A stretch of 35,211 nt of DNA from Methanoregulaceae archaeon (GCA_028679315.1 JAJRBU010000050.1:1-35211), one strand, 5' to 3'; counted from the first letter of the stretch, positions 19,230 through 29,249 are shown. Program-made: numbers and translations. Notes: a model not told the origin generated them from the sequence alone.

Positions 19230-20471
19230 ATGAACATGGATTATTCCGTTATAAGTGAAAGAATCTCCCTGAAAGTAAGTGCAAAAGGCCACCAGGCCGA
19301 CAGGACAAAAATCGAAGGAAAACTCCGCCGTCTCATCGAGGAATTTGGAGTGCCACCCCAGGAAGCAGAACGAACTGTTTTAAACGAGCTTGCCCGCGAT
19401 CTCTCAATCCCGGATCTCGTACCCGGGACTGGTGCTGCAGCCGGAGAGGAGCGCCAGCTCCGACAGCTCTCTTCAGGTGACTGGGCAACGATCGAAGCTA
19501 AAGTGGTCTCTCTCTCCAGTTCTCCTTCCGCCGCTATCTCCCAGACAGGGATCCTTGCTGATCCCACTGGTGCAATGCGGTTTGTGGTATGGGCAAAAGC
19601 AAATGCCCCCCGGTTGTCTGTCGGTTCATGGTACCGCTTCGAATCGGTCGTCGTGGATGAGTATAGAGGATCACCCAACCTGAAGATTCATTCAGGGACC
19701 ACCATAAAAGAGATCTCCCGTGAAACACCCCTGATTCCCGAGATACTCGCAATCGGTGACCTGACACCCGGTATTGGGAGTGTGAAGGGAAAGTTTATCC
19801 AGGAATGGGATGTGAGCCATGACCGGATGCTCCAGGCTGGACTCCTCGGGGATGAATCAGGCACGGTAAAATTCGTAATATGGAAAGAGGAAGGGAAGGA
19901 ACGGCTCAATCCGGGAACCGTCTATAGTGTATACTACGCCCTTGTCGATGAGTACCAGGGTCGAATGTCCCTCAACCTTACCACCGCAACAGTAGTACCT
20001 GAAGAAGGAGATATCCCCGTAAGCGGAGGGGAAAGAGTGTTCACCGGGGCCCTTGTTCATATTGCACCAGGATCCGGGCTCATCAAGCGTTGCCCGGTGG
20101 AAGGATGCAACCGGGTCCTCTCGCGCCAGAACTATTGCCCGGTACACGAGATCCAGCCAGGATTTCTTTATGATCTCAGAATAAAGGGCTGGCTCGACAA
20201 TGGAGAGGAGACCCGCGAGATTCTGGTCCAGCGCGAAGTTACCGAGAAACTGACCGGCATCTCGATCCAGGAGGCAAAAGATCTTGCAGAGAACAACCCT
20301 CTGGGGATGGACGAGGTATTCCTGAGGATGCGTGAGCGGATTCTCGGGAGATTTTTTACCTGCAGGGGAAGAGAGATCGACCAGAGGATACTGGTTTCAG
20401 AATGCGGATTCCATCATTTTGATCCCGGTGAGATCCCGGCACTCCTGAACAGGGCAGGGGGGGCACCCTGA
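19230..20471 (+). CDS. Replication protein A-like ssDNA-binding protein (tandem OB folds, zinc finger)
   Basis: Repeated OB-fold segments (GILADPTGAMRFVVWAK; GLLGDESGTVKFVIWKEE) and CPVEGCNRVLSRQNYCPVH. Confidence 0.9.
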   Translation: MNMDYSVISERISLKVSAKGHQADRTKIEGKLRRLIEEFGVPPQEAERTVLNELARDLSIPDLVPGTGAAAGEERQLRQLSSGDWATIEAKVVSLSSSPSAAISQTGILADPTGAMRFVVWAKANAPRLSVGSWYRFESVVVDEYRGSPNLKIHSGTTIKEISRETPLIPEILAIGDLTPGIGSVKGKFIQEWDVSHDRMLQAGLLGDESGTVKFVIWKEEGKERLNPGTVYSVYYALVDEYQGRMSLNLTTATVVPEEGDIPVSGGERVFTGALVHIAPGSGLIKRCPVEGCNRVLSRQNYCPVHEIQPGFLYDLRIKGWLDNGEETREILVQREVTEKLTGISIQEAKDLAENNPLGMDEVFLRMRERILGRFFTCRGREIDQRILVSECGFHHFDPGEIPALLNRAGGAP

Positions 20472-21064
20472 TGGTAACCCCTGAGAGACCTTCTTTTACG
20501 CGAAGGGAGGCAACCTTTGAACGAGAACCGGCCCGTCGGGTCTTTGCCGCGGAGCTCCGCGAGACAAGAATTCACTTCAGGGAGGGCGACGATGAGAAGA
20601 GCCCTACCTATGTACTCCTTCCAACAGGGGAGCGGTGCAACCGGGTGTTCCTTGTCGGTACTCTCACCGAGAAGAAGAAGCAGGGGGAGCAGAACATGTT
20701 CTATCGGGCCAGGGTAGTAGACCCTACTGGGACATTCTTTATCATGGCAGGGAGTTACCAGCCGGAAGCAATGCAGCAGATGGCCCGGATCGAAGCCCCA
20801 GCCTTCGTTGCTGTTGCAGGGAAACCAAATGTATATGAGACACCTGACGGAGCTACCCTGATCTCGGTCCGGTGCGAGTCCGTCACCCCTGTTGAAAAGG
20901 AAACACGGGACCGCTGGGTACTTGACTGCGCTCGTTCCACGCTTGATCGCATTGATAAAATGGGAACGACGAAATACGGTGAGAGAGCACAAAAAGAGTA
21001 CCATACCGATCCGGCAGTGTTCAGGAAGATGGTGTTTGAAGCACTCACCCAGCTCAGTATGTGA
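20471..21064 (+). CDS. RPA-associated OB-fold protein
   Basis: REPARRVFAAELRETRIHF...CNRVFLVGTLTEKKKQGEQNMFYRARVVDPTGTFFIMAGSYQPEA; overlaps the RPA gene. Confidence 0.85.
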   Translation: MVTPERPSFTRREATFEREPARRVFAAELRETRIHFREGDDEKSPTYVLLPTGERCNRVFLVGTLTEKKKQGEQNMFYRARVVDPTGTFFIMAGSYQPEAMQQMARIEAPAFVAVAGKPNVYETPDGATLISVRCESVTPVEKETRDRWVLDCARSTLDRIDKMGTTKYGERAQKEYHTDPAVFRKMVFEALTQLSM

Positions 21065-21113
21065 ACAGCAATAATCTTTATTTTCCCGGGCAGACATCTT
21101 CGTCCGATCATCT

Positions 21114-21275
21114 ATGAATGAGAAAGAAAGAGCCGAACTGATCAAAAACCTGGACCTGAAGGTGCTGAAGGAAGCGGCTAAAGCCCGTGGGATCAAACCA
21201 GGGCGTTGTCCGACAAAGGCTTCAATCGCAAAATTATTGCCCGATGAAGAACTCCTCGAACTCTCTAAAAAATGA
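21114..21275 (+). CDS. 53-aa SAP-like small protein (absent from the ORF track)
   Basis: Manual translation: MNEKERAELIKNLDLKVLKEAAKARGIKPGRCPTKASIAKLLPDEELLELSKK*. Confidence 0.65.
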   Translation: MNEKERAELIKNLDLKVLKEAAKARGIKPGRCPTKASIAKLLPDEELLELSKK

Positions 21276-21283
21276 AGATCTGA

Positions 21284-21562
21284 CTACCCAACGAACATCA
21301 CCTGCAACGGGCAGAGCACCGCGGCTTCGTTGATGCACTCTTCGAGATCGGGAGGTGCATCCCCCTGTTCAGGTTTTCCGTCGACCCGATATGCTTTCGC
21401 TATCCGTAGGAGAGTATCATTACTTCCGAGTTCGAAGAATGCGGGGCACGCATCCGCGCAGGTCCGCAGCTGACACAGTCTTCCCGGTTGATACGCACCT
21501 TCACCATTCCCAAGCTTCTGTTTCACACGGGTATCAAAGGAAACAATAGAGTGTTGAAACAT
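21284..21562 (-). CDS. Ferredoxin-like protein, atypical single-cluster motif
   Basis: CQLRTCADACPAFFELGSND...ECINEAAVLCPLQVMFV parallels CxxCxxCxxxCP...CVEAAxxCP but with a Cys missing. Confidence 0.6.
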   Translation of the reverse strand: MFQHSIVSFDTRVKQKLGNGEGAYQPGRLCQLRTCADACPAFFELGSNDTLLRIAKAYRVDGKPEQGDAPPDLEECINEAAVLCPLQVMFVG

Positions 21563-21660
21563 CCTTGTGAGTCATCCAACAATACAGAGACGTTCCATAA
21601 AAGACAGGGGAGTGGCGAATCATGCCCTATTCTGTCCGGCTTTTCAGGCAGATTAAAAAT

Positions 21661-22338
21661 TTATCCGGATGAGAAACGTTCCCAGGCGTCGAGTACATCG
21701 TTTCCTTCGACAAAGACGAACTGATGCTTTTTCCCATAATCCCTGGCGTCTTCTTTGGATAGGGCAAGGCCTGACCGATCATCCAGCATCTCGCAGACCG
21801 TAATCGCAGGGGTGATTCCTGCCATGATAGCCATCGCAACCGAGAGCTCGGTCTGGCCTCTCCTCAAGGAAAGCAATCCCTCTGATGCCCTGAGAATTGC
21901 AACATGACCAGGTGATCGGAACTTGCCATGGAAGTCGCACCCTCCTCCGTTCAGGCTCCGTTTCACCTCATCTGCGATAGCTGTGATAGTAAGAGCCCGG
22001 TCATTGTCGGTAATCCCGGTAAACGTATTTCGATGGTTCACCCAGAGCGAGAACGATGAGTGGTTCTTCCGATCGTAGGGGATATCCCCTACTGTTTCTG
22101 CAATGCCGGTACAGGAACTGAGCACGTCGCGTGCAAAAGGCAGGCCGAGACACACTGCTGCCTTTGGATGGATGGCCGTGCAGATCAGCCCTCCTCCATC
22201 CTTCCTCATCAGGGCAATATCTGCCGGGCGTACCATATCCGAACGTATGGCAAAATCCGTTTCACGCTCCCGGTCGTCAAAATCATAGAGCAGGACAAAT
22301 TTCCCCTGCCGCAGGGCTCTTAGTGCTTCTTCTATCAT
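21661..22338 (-). CDS. ribB: 3,4-dihydroxy-2-butanone 4-phosphate synthase
   Basis: LLYDFDDRERETDFAIRSDMVRP; DGGGLICTAI; FTGITDNDRALTI; GHVAILRASEGLLSLRRGQTELSVAMA. Confidence 0.93.
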   Translation of the reverse strand: MIEEALRALRQGKFVLLYDFDDRERETDFAIRSDMVRPADIALMRKDGGGLICTAIHPKAAVCLGLPFARDVLSSCTGIAETVGDIPYDRKNHSSFSLWVNHRNTFTGITDNDRALTITAIADEVKRSLNGGGCDFHGKFRSPGHVAILRASEGLLSLRRGQTELSVAMAIMAGITPAITVCEMLDDRSGLALSKEDARDYGKKHQFVFVEGNDVLDAWERFSSG

Positions 22339-23000
22339 GGTGCCACCTCAACCTTCACCTCGTCCATATCATTCACCATCAGTGCTTCCCTGAGCGAGAC
22401 CGGTGCAATCAGCTCGAGAACATCATCGGGGTAATGGGTCCTCCCAGGGATCACAATGCCGCAGGGGATACCTGCAATGCTGCAGGGGAGGCAGCGGGCA
22501 TCCCCGAATGTGCGGCCCTCCGCTGAAAAACCCTGGATCCGTACCCATTCCAGCTGATCCAGCCTCTTCCGGACCTGCATACTCGATGGTTCAAGCCTGA
22601 TGTTCAGGGTTCCGGGATAGGGGGCAAACCCGATCTTCTGGAAGAACTGCTGCACATAGGGTTCAAGACTCATATAATACCGGCCTTCCCCAAGACCGGA
22701 GATTACGGTCCCATGGAGGACAAACTCTACCCGCCCGCTCCCGAATACTCGGCAGTAATCTGCATATTCATGCCTCAGCATCTCTTCACCGCTCCGCGTG
22801 ACCGTAACATACTGCCCATCCGGATTGACCGAGCGGGAGAGGTGCTGTTGTCGTTCAAGAGACTGGAGGCGCCGTGATGCAGTCTGCGGGCTTGTACCAA
22901 GCGCGCTCCCAAGTGACTGGGAGGAGACCCAGACCGGCCCTTTCAGGCCACCCTTCAGGGCAATCTCTTTCAGGCACTGGAGATCCTCGGGCAAAATCAT
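22335..23000 (-). CDS. rbkR: HTH / CTP-dependent riboflavin kinase fusion (RbkR-type)
   Basis: N-terminal winged HTH (SSQSLGSALGTSPQTASRRLQSLERQQHLSR); kinase GTVISGLGEGRYYMSLEPYVQQFFQKIGFAPYPGTLNIRL. Confidence 0.88.
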   Translation of the reverse strand: MILPEDLQCLKEIALKGGLKGPVWVSSQSLGSALGTSPQTASRRLQSLERQQHLSRSVNPDGQYVTVTRSGEEMLRHEYADYCRVFGSGRVEFVLHGTVISGLGEGRYYMSLEPYVQQFFQKIGFAPYPGTLNIRLEPSSMQVRKRLDQLEWVRIQGFSAEGRTFGDARCLPCSIAGIPCGIVIPGRTHYPDDVLELIAPVSLREALMVNDMDEVKVEVAP

Positions 23001-23017
23001 TTCTTTATCAAAGTTGA

Positions 23018-23040
23018 GATGCTTATTATTTATGAGTATC
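23018..23040. promoter_or_regulatory. Imperfect palindrome upstream of rbkR, candidate RbkR operator
   Basis: GATGCTTAT-TATTT-ATGAGTATC; 7 of 9 arm positions match, 18 nt upstream of the rbkR start. Confidence 0.35.
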
Positions 23041-23113
23041 TATAAGAAGGGTTCGTGGAATGTCGAAGTCATGTTCGTTAATTTTATCAACCCCGCTGCC
23101 CTCATAGTGAGGC

Positions 23114-23824
23114 ATGAAATCTGATGTGCGGTATCTGCTTGCCGAGAAGATGGCTGGGGAGATAACGCTTTCAGAATCGCCAGGGAAAGCCCTGAAGAAA
23201 TGGAGGATGAGTTTCAACATCCCCCAGGGCGTGCTCTGTGAACACCTGCAAGTCTCCCCTTCCGTGATCAGTGATTACGAGAGCGGGAGAAGAAAAAGTC
23301 CCGGTACTGCAGTTGTCGGAAAGATTGTTGACACGATCCTTTCCATCGATGAGGCAAACGGTGGAAAATACATCAAGAAATTTGCAAAGATCCTGTATAC
23401 CGATATTGACGATAATGTCATCTACGACATTTTTGATTATGCCAGCCCGGTCCAGCTCACCAGGTTAACGGAATTACTCTCATGTAAGACCCTGTGCGGG
23501 TCCCTGAACCAGTTAATATTTGGCTATACAATCGTCAACAGTCTTAACGCTATCACCCAGCTCTCTTCAAACGAGTTCAACCGTATCTACGGGTGGAGTA
23601 CAGAACGTGCACTCATCTTTACCGATGTAACCTCTGGAAAATCCCCCATGGTGGCGATACGGGTCACTCCTTTCAAGCCACGCTGTGTAATGCTGCAGGG
23701 AATCGAACCCGAACTCGTCCATCCCCTGGTACCAAAGATGGCCGAGCGGGACCACATCACCGTACTCTGCACCATGATGGGTATCGATGAGATTGTGGAT
23801 ATATTGAGGGAAGAACGATGGTAG
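23114..23824 (+). CDS. XRE-type HTH regulator, first gene of the HMG-CoA synthase operon
   Basis: [38 protein letters not shown]; overlaps the following HMG-CoA synthase start. Confidence 0.82.
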   Translation: MKSDVRYLLAEKMAGEITLSESPGKALKKWRMSFNIPQGVLCEHLQVSPSVISDYESGRRKSPGTAVVGKIVDTILSIDEANGGKYIKKFAKILYTDIDDNVIYDIFDYASPVQLTRLTELLSCKTLCGSLNQLIFGYTIVNSLNAITQLSSNEFNRIYGWSTERALIFTDVTSGKSPMVAIRVTPFKPRCVMLQGIEPELVHPLVPKMAERDHITVLCTMMGIDEIVDILREERW

Positions 23825-24870
23825 GAATCATTACATACGGGGTATACATTCCCCGGTATCGGATAAAAGTGGAAGAGATCACCAGGGTCTGGGGCGCAAA
23901 TGCCGAGGATGTGATTGGGGGACTCGGGGTATATTCAAAGTCAGTCCCGGACCTTGACGAAGATGCTGCCACTATTGCAGTTGAGGCTGCACGAAACGCA
24001 CTGAGGCGCAGGGAGATCGATCCCTGCGATATCGGAGCCGTGTACGTAGGTTCGGAGTCCCATCCTTATGCTGTCAAGCCGACTGCCTGTACGGTCGGTG
24101 AGGCGATCGGGGCTACCCCCTGCATGACTGCAGCCGATTACGAATTTGCCTGCAAGGCGGGTACCGCTGCGATCCAGACCTGTATGGGGCTTGCAAAGAG
24201 CCAGATGATACGGTATGGCTTTGCCATCGGATCAGATGTCGCGCAGGGTGCACCAAGTGATGCACTTGAATACACTGCTGCAGCAGGAGGTGCTGCCTTC
24301 CTGATCGGCCGGGAAGACCCGATCGCACTCATCCACCGGACCTGCTCGTTTACTACTGACACCCCTGATTTCTGGCGCCGGGAGGGGCAAGATTATCCGC
24401 GGCACGGAGGCCGGTTTACCGGAGAGCCCGGATATTTCAAACACATCGAAGGAGCGGTCCGTTTGATCTTTGACCAGTCAGGAAAAGGCCCGAATGATTA
24501 CGATTTTGCCGTGTTCCACCAGCCTAATGCAAAGTTCCCCCAGCGCGTGGCAAAGATACTCGGCTTCTCTCCTGACCAGATCAGACCTGGGCTTGTGGTG
24601 CCCCGGCTTGGCAACACGTACTCCGGCTCTTCCATGATCGGACTTGCCGCGACACTCGATATCGCCAAGGCCGGCGACCGCATCTTTGTCGCTTCCTTTG
24701 GATCCGGGGCCGGAAGCGATACATTTGATATCGAGGTGACCGATCAGATAGAAGGGGGTTCGTTCCGGCGGGATGCAGCACCGGGAGTCGAGCAGCTGCT
24801 GAAAGATCCGATTTACATCGGTTATGCACAGTATGCCAGACACAAGGGAAAGATCGTGATGCAGAAATGA
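23818..24870 (+). CDS. Hydroxymethylglutaryl-CoA synthase
   Basis: [73 protein letters not shown]. Confidence 0.93.
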   Translation: MVGIITYGVYIPRYRIKVEEITRVWGANAEDVIGGLGVYSKSVPDLDEDAATIAVEAARNALRRREIDPCDIGAVYVGSESHPYAVKPTACTVGEAIGATPCMTAADYEFACKAGTAAIQTCMGLAKSQMIRYGFAIGSDVAQGAPSDALEYTAAAGGAAFLIGREDPIALIHRTCSFTTDTPDFWRREGQDYPRHGGRFTGEPGYFKHIEGAVRLIFDQSGKGPNDYDFAVFHQPNAKFPQRVAKILGFSPDQIRPGLVVPRLGNTYSGSSMIGLAATLDIAKAGDRIFVASFGSGAGSDTFDIEVTDQIEGGSFRRDAAPGVEQLLKDPIYIGYAQYARHKGKIVMQK

Positions 24871-26030
24871 GAGACGTAGCAGTAATTGGGGCAGGGTGCA
24901 CCACCTTCGGAGAGAAATGGGATACCTCGTTCCGGAATCTCTTTGTGGAGGCAGGCGCGCTTGCGCTTGAGGATGCCGGGGTTGCCGGTGAACAGATCGA
25001 TGCCTTGTATGTAGGCAATATGAGTGCAGGGCGCTTCATCGAACAGGAGCACGTCGGCGCCCTGATCGCAGACTATGCAGGGCTTGCGTCCCATCATGTA
25101 CCTGCTACAAGGGTCGAAGCGGCATGTGCTTCAGGGGGTCTCTCATTCAGACAGGCAGTGATTGCTGTAGCATCAGGACTTGAGGATATCGTTGTTGCGG
25201 CGGGTGTTGAGAAGATGACCGATGTTGGTACCGGTGCGAGCGTGGATGCTCTGGCTGGTGCCGCTGACCGCGAATGGGAAGGATTTGCCGGTGCAACATT
25301 CCCGGGCCTTTATGCAATGATCGCAAGGGACTACATGCACCGGTACCCCCTCACCCGTGAGCAGCTCGGTCTTGTTGCAGTAAAGAACCACTACAATGGT
25401 GCGAGAAATCCCATCGCCCAGTTCCAGCAGGAGATCAACCTTGAGACGGTCCTCAAGTCATCGCTTGTCGCAGATCCCCTCCGGCTCTTCGACTGTTCAC
25501 CGATCACTGATGGGGCGGCAGCGGTCGTAGTAGCTCCGCTCGACCGTGCCCGGGAGTTTACCGATACTCCCATCAGGGTACTCGCAAGTGCCCAGGCAAG
25601 CGATACCATCACTCTCCATGACCGGCGTGATATCAGCACCCTTGATGCTACCATCGCTGCAGGGCAACGGGCATTCAGGATGGCCGGGCTCTCACCTTCG
25701 GATATCGATATGGTAGAGGTGCATGACTGCTTTACCATTGCCGAGATCTGTGCCATTGAAGATCTTGGCTTCTGTCGGAAAGGAGAAGCCGGCCGGCTTA
25801 CCGAGGAGGGGGTTACCGCGTTGAACGGGGACCTTCCCGTCAATACGAGCGGGGGATTGAAGGCATGCGGGCACCCCGTCGGTGCGACAGGGATCAAACA
25901 GGTATACGAGATCACCCAGCAGCTCAGGGGAGAGGCAGGCAGACGACAGATCACGGGCGCTCAAATCGGGATGACCCACAATGTCGGTGGCACCGGGGCA
26001 ACGGTCGCCGTGCATATCCTGGGGGTGTGA
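24867..26030 (+). CDS. Archaeal acetyl-CoA acetyltransferase (thiolase)
   Basis: [68 protein letters not shown]. Confidence 0.93.
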   Translation: MRDVAVIGAGCTTFGEKWDTSFRNLFVEAGALALEDAGVAGEQIDALYVGNMSAGRFIEQEHVGALIADYAGLASHHVPATRVEAACASGGLSFRQAVIAVASGLEDIVVAAGVEKMTDVGTGASVDALAGAADREWEGFAGATFPGLYAMIARDYMHRYPLTREQLGLVAVKNHYNGARNPIAQFQQEINLETVLKSSLVADPLRLFDCSPITDGAAAVVVAPLDRAREFTDTPIRVLASAQASDTITLHDRRDISTLDATIAAGQRAFRMAGLSPSDIDMVEVHDCFTIAEICAIEDLGFCRKGEAGRLTEEGVTALNGDLPVNTSGGLKACGHPVGATGIKQVYEITQQLRGEAGRRQITGAQIGMTHNVGGTGATVAVHILGV

Positions 26031-26033
26031 AGC

Positions 26034-26426
26034 ATGTCGGTCGCTCGTTTCTGGAGAAAGATTCCCCAACGTTATAACCTGATCGGAACACGCTGTACCA
26101 CCTGCGGGAGGTACTTCTTCCCGCCCCGCTCCTTCTGCCCGGAATGCCGCAGGGCTGGAAAGATCGTCGACCACAAGTTTGCTGGAAACGGAAAAATTGT
26201 GACGTTTACCGTGATTCGCACGGCAAGCGAGCAGTTTGAACAGCTCACCCCTTACGTCTTTGCGATTATTGAACTCGACGAAGGGCCGCGGATCTCAGCG
26301 CAGATCGTCTGCTCACCTGATGAAGCCCGGATCGGGATGCGGGTAAAACCAGTTTTCCGGCGGATAGGGGCTGACGGGGTGAGTGGTGTCATCTACTACG
26401 GGACCAAGTACGCACCCGCAGAATAA
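26034..26426 (+). CDS. DUF35 zinc-ribbon/OB-fold acyl-CoA-associated protein
   Basis: RYNLIGTRCTTCGRYFFPPRSFCPECRRAGKIVDHKFAGNGKIVTFTVI. Confidence 0.92.
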   Translation: MSVARFWRKIPQRYNLIGTRCTTCGRYFFPPRSFCPECRRAGKIVDHKFAGNGKIVTFTVIRTASEQFEQLTPYVFAIIELDEGPRISAQIVCSPDEARIGMRVKPVFRRIGADGVSGVIYYGTKYAPAE

Positions 26427-26459
26427 CCTTTTTTAAATACTCCTCTTCCGGGATTACCT

Positions 26460-26562
26460 TCTGGATAACCGCGGGATTCGGATACCCGGGATACTATTCC
26501 TTCGTCCGGGTGGGGGAATCAGGGATAACGGAAGCTGAACCTGATCTCTTCAGGTTTTTTTT
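26460..26562 (+). ncRNA. Candidate structured RNA or structured 3' UTR after the DUF35 gene
   Basis: TTTTAAATA at 26431-26439; hairpin ACCCGG 26484-26489 / CCGGGT 26506-26511 inside GATTC 26475-26479 / GAATC 26516-26520; ends in a stem-T8 terminator. Confidence 0.35.
26538..26562 (+). terminator. Stem-loop plus T8 terminator
   Basis: AACCTGA (26538-26544) TCTCT TCAGGTT (26550-26556), T run 26555-26562; overlaps the Trm5 stop codon on the other strand. Confidence 0.6.
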
Positions 26563-27467
26563 CGTATGTCATACACCGCATGCCACTTGCCTGGCGAATA
26601 GGAGCGGACGTAGTGTTCAGCGACTTCTGCAACGGGATATTTCATAAGTTCCGGGATAGCTTCCCCCTCTCGGGACTGGAGCACATAACAGTGGATGGTG
26701 CCGCTGGGTTTGCAGAGATGGAACGCATGCGGGAGGAAGGCAAGTGCTCCCGTTGGATGGTTCATGATAACCCGGTCAAAGGTCCAGGAGACGAGATTGG
26801 GAAGCCTGTTCGCATCGGCGAGAAAGGGGATGACATTGTCTGCATGGTTCAGCCAAACGTTCCTGACCAGGAGGCGGATCGCCCCGGGATTGATGTCCAC
26901 ACCAAGAACACCCCCTGCTTTTCCTGCAAGGATGATCGCAAACGGGCCAACCCCGGTGAACATATCGAGAACCTGCTCACCCTCATCCTGAAGCGCAGCG
27001 ATCCGCTGCCGCTCGGTGGCAAGACGGGCTGAGAAGTACGCTTCTGCAAGATCGATCTCGAACCGGTGCCCGTATTCGAGGCAGCGCGTTTCGGTGACCG
27101 GTCTGCCTGCCAGCACCTCGAAATTACGGATACGGTGCTCTCCTTGAACATCACTTAACGGGAAGAGGACGGAATGGAGCGATGGCCGGAGCGCAAGAAG
27201 CTGCTCTGCCGCTGCAGGGTCGCGATCAAGCATGATAGCAATCCCTCCAATGAGTTCGTGACGCGGCAAGTGGGGGAGGGGATCCCGCGTCTCGAACACA
27301 TTCAGCTCTGCCCCCTCAATCTCTTTTATTACCGGTAAAAGGAGCGATTCACCATCAATCCGGGGCCTCTTTTCGCGGTCCAGGACTCCGGCAAGGATAA
27401 GCTCCCGTCGTATCTCCTCTCCCCGGTACCGGGGCACCCTTACCGCCCACTGCTCATGCTTCTCCAT
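26550..27467 (-). CDS. Trm5-family class I methyltransferase (tRNA m1G37 type)
   Basis: FEIDLAEAYFSARLATERQRIAALQDEGEQVLDMFTGVGPFAIILAGKAG, GVDINPGAIRLLVRNVWLN, DRVIMNHPTGAL. Confidence 0.85.
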   Translation of the reverse strand: MEKHEQWAVRVPRYRGEEIRRELILAGVLDREKRPRIDGESLLLPVIKEIEGAELNVFETRDPLPHLPRHELIGGIAIMLDRDPAAAEQLLALRPSLHSVLFPLSDVQGEHRIRNFEVLAGRPVTETRCLEYGHRFEIDLAEAYFSARLATERQRIAALQDEGEQVLDMFTGVGPFAIILAGKAGGVLGVDINPGAIRLLVRNVWLNHADNVIPFLADANRLPNLVSWTFDRVIMNHPTGALAFLPHAFHLCKPSGTIHCYVLQSREGEAIPELMKYPVAEVAEHYVRSYSPGKWHAVYDIRKKT

Positions 27468-27514
27468 CTCTGCTCAGTCACCCTCATGTATACCGGGAAC
27501 GCACACCTATATCT

Positions 27515-28720
27515 ATGGAAGATTATCTCGAGAGGCTTAAAATGGGGTCGCTTAAACTCTATGCGCTCGAGGAGGAACTCCCGGCAGACGAAGCAGCCCG
27601 GGTTCGGCGGGCGTATATTGAACGCGAAACCGGCGTCGCGCTCCCGGCAGTTGGTGCCTATACCATCCCGGTCGACCGGGTGGCAAAGAAGAACTGTGAG
27701 AACCTTATCGGGGCGATCCAGGTCCCGGTCGGGGTTGCCGGGCCCCTCATTGTCCATGGGGAGTACGCAGAAGGCTCGTTTTTCCTTCCCCTTGCTACCA
27801 CTGAGGGGGCCCTCGTCGCTTCGGTCAACCGGGGGTGCAGTGCTATCACTCGGGCTGGTGGGGCGGAAGCCCGCATCTTCAGGGATGGCATGACCCGTGC
27901 ACCGGTCTTTGCTGCAAGGGACGTAGTCCATGCTCGCACCATTGTTGATTATGTGAATTCACATCCTGCTGAGATAGCCGCCGCTGCCGAGAGCACGACC
28001 TCTCATGGGAAACTCACGGGAATAACCAGTTTTGTAGCGGGGACAAGCGTCTTTGTTCGTCTCGAATTCGATACCAAGGACGCGATGGGCATGAACATGG
28101 TGACGATCGCGAGCGCTAAGGCGGCAGACTTGATCGTAACCGAAACGGGTGCCAGACTGATTGCACTGTCAGGAAATGTATGTACTGATAAAAAACCGGC
28201 TGCCATCAACATGATAATGGGAAGGGGACGTTCGGTTGCTGCGGGTGTAATGCTCACCGATACACTCATCCGCGAGGTGTTCAAGACCGATGCTGCCACT
28301 CTTGCAGAAGTGAACATGCGGAAAAACCTGGTAGGGTCGGCAAGAGCGGGCTCGCTTGGTTACAATGCTCAAGCCGCTAACATCATCGCCGCGCTGTTTA
28401 TTGCCTGTGGCCAGGATCCTGCCCACGTGGTGGAGGGAAGCCTGGCAATAACAACGGTGGATCTTGTTTCCGGAGGAGCCTATGTTTCCGTCACGCTTCC
28501 CTCACTCCCGTCCGGAACGGTCGGGGGAGGAACCGGAATCGCGACCCAGCAGGAGTGCCTCAAACTTCTCGGGGTTGCTGGGGGTGGGGATCCGCCAGGT
28601 TCGCATGGGCGGAAATTTGCCGAGATCATCGCGGCAGCGGTCCTTGCCGGCGAACTATCGCTGCTTGGCGCGCTCGGTGCCCAGCACCTTGCACGGGCAC
28701 ACCAGACTCTGGGCCGCTAG
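27515..28720 (+). CDS. hmgA: Hydroxymethylglutaryl-CoA reductase
   Basis: CENLIGAIQVPVGVAGPL, LATTEGALVASVNRGCSAI, MGMNMVTIASAKA, GNVCTDKKPAAIN, GTVGGGTGIATQQECL. Confidence 0.96.
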   Translation: MEDYLERLKMGSLKLYALEEELPADEAARVRRAYIERETGVALPAVGAYTIPVDRVAKKNCENLIGAIQVPVGVAGPLIVHGEYAEGSFFLPLATTEGALVASVNRGCSAITRAGGAEARIFRDGMTRAPVFAARDVVHARTIVDYVNSHPAEIAAAAESTTSHGKLTGITSFVAGTSVFVRLEFDTKDAMGMNMVTIASAKAADLIVTETGARLIALSGNVCTDKKPAAINMIMGRGRSVAAGVMLTDTLIREVFKTDAATLAEVNMRKNLVGSARAGSLGYNAQAANIIAALFIACGQDPAHVVEGSLAITTVDLVSGGAYVSVTLPSLPSGTVGGGTGIATQQECLKLLGVAGGGDPPGSHGRKFAEIIAAAVLAGELSLLGALGAQHLARAHQTLGR

Positions 28721-29184
28721 AACCTGAACCATTTCATCATGACAACGGCATCGTCACCGTTTGCATAATAACGGTCAATCAGGAAGACCTCGCGGTATCC
28801 GATCTTTCGGTAAAACTGCTGGGCTGCGTAGTTGGAGAGTCGGACCTCAAGCTGAACCCCCGCGGCAAGCTCGATGGCAAACTGGTGCTCCTCGCGTTCG
28901 ACAAGCATCCTACCCACCCCGCTGTAACGGAACGGTGGAGCAACTGCCAGGTTGCAGATATGCCCATATATCTGTTCACCTGTATCTTCAAGGCCTCCCA
29001 CAATGAAGCCGATAACCGATCCCCGGAATGTGGCGACGAAAAATGTCTTTGGGAAGTAACTGAGCGTTTCAGCGAGGATACCCGCGCTCCAGGGATCCGG
29101 GAAGGAGACTTGCTCGATATCAGAGACAGCGGTGATATCTTCAGGTCTTGCCCGCCGTATCGTGACTGTGTCGCCCATTGCCAC
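28717..29184 (-). CDS. rimI: Ribosomal protein S18 alanine N-acetyltransferase (RimI-type GNAT)
   Basis: TIRRARPEDITAVSDIEQVSFPDPW...LAVAPPFRYSGVGRMLVE...EVRLSNYAAQQFYRKIGY. True start may be 29178. Confidence 0.85.
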   Translation of the reverse strand: MAMGDTVTIRRARPEDITAVSDIEQVSFPDPWSAGILAETLSYFPKTFFVATFRGSVIGFIVGGLEDTGEQIYGHICNLAVAPPFRYSGVGRMLVEREEHQFAIELAAGVQLEVRLSNYAAQQFYRKIGYREVFLIDRYYANGDDAVVMMKWFRF

Positions 29185-29249
29185 ATACTATGGGTGTCAC
29201 TGGAATAATATAGTGTCAGAGGAAATGAGTAAAGAGAGCCGGTATTTTC

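Noticed and set aside
20414-21196. 260-aa minus strand ORF
   Set aside because: Antisense to the RPA-associated gene; no recognisable motif.
28555-29208. 217-aa + strand ORF
   Set aside because: Overlaps hmgA out of frame and is antisense to rimI; composition is that of a shadow ORF.
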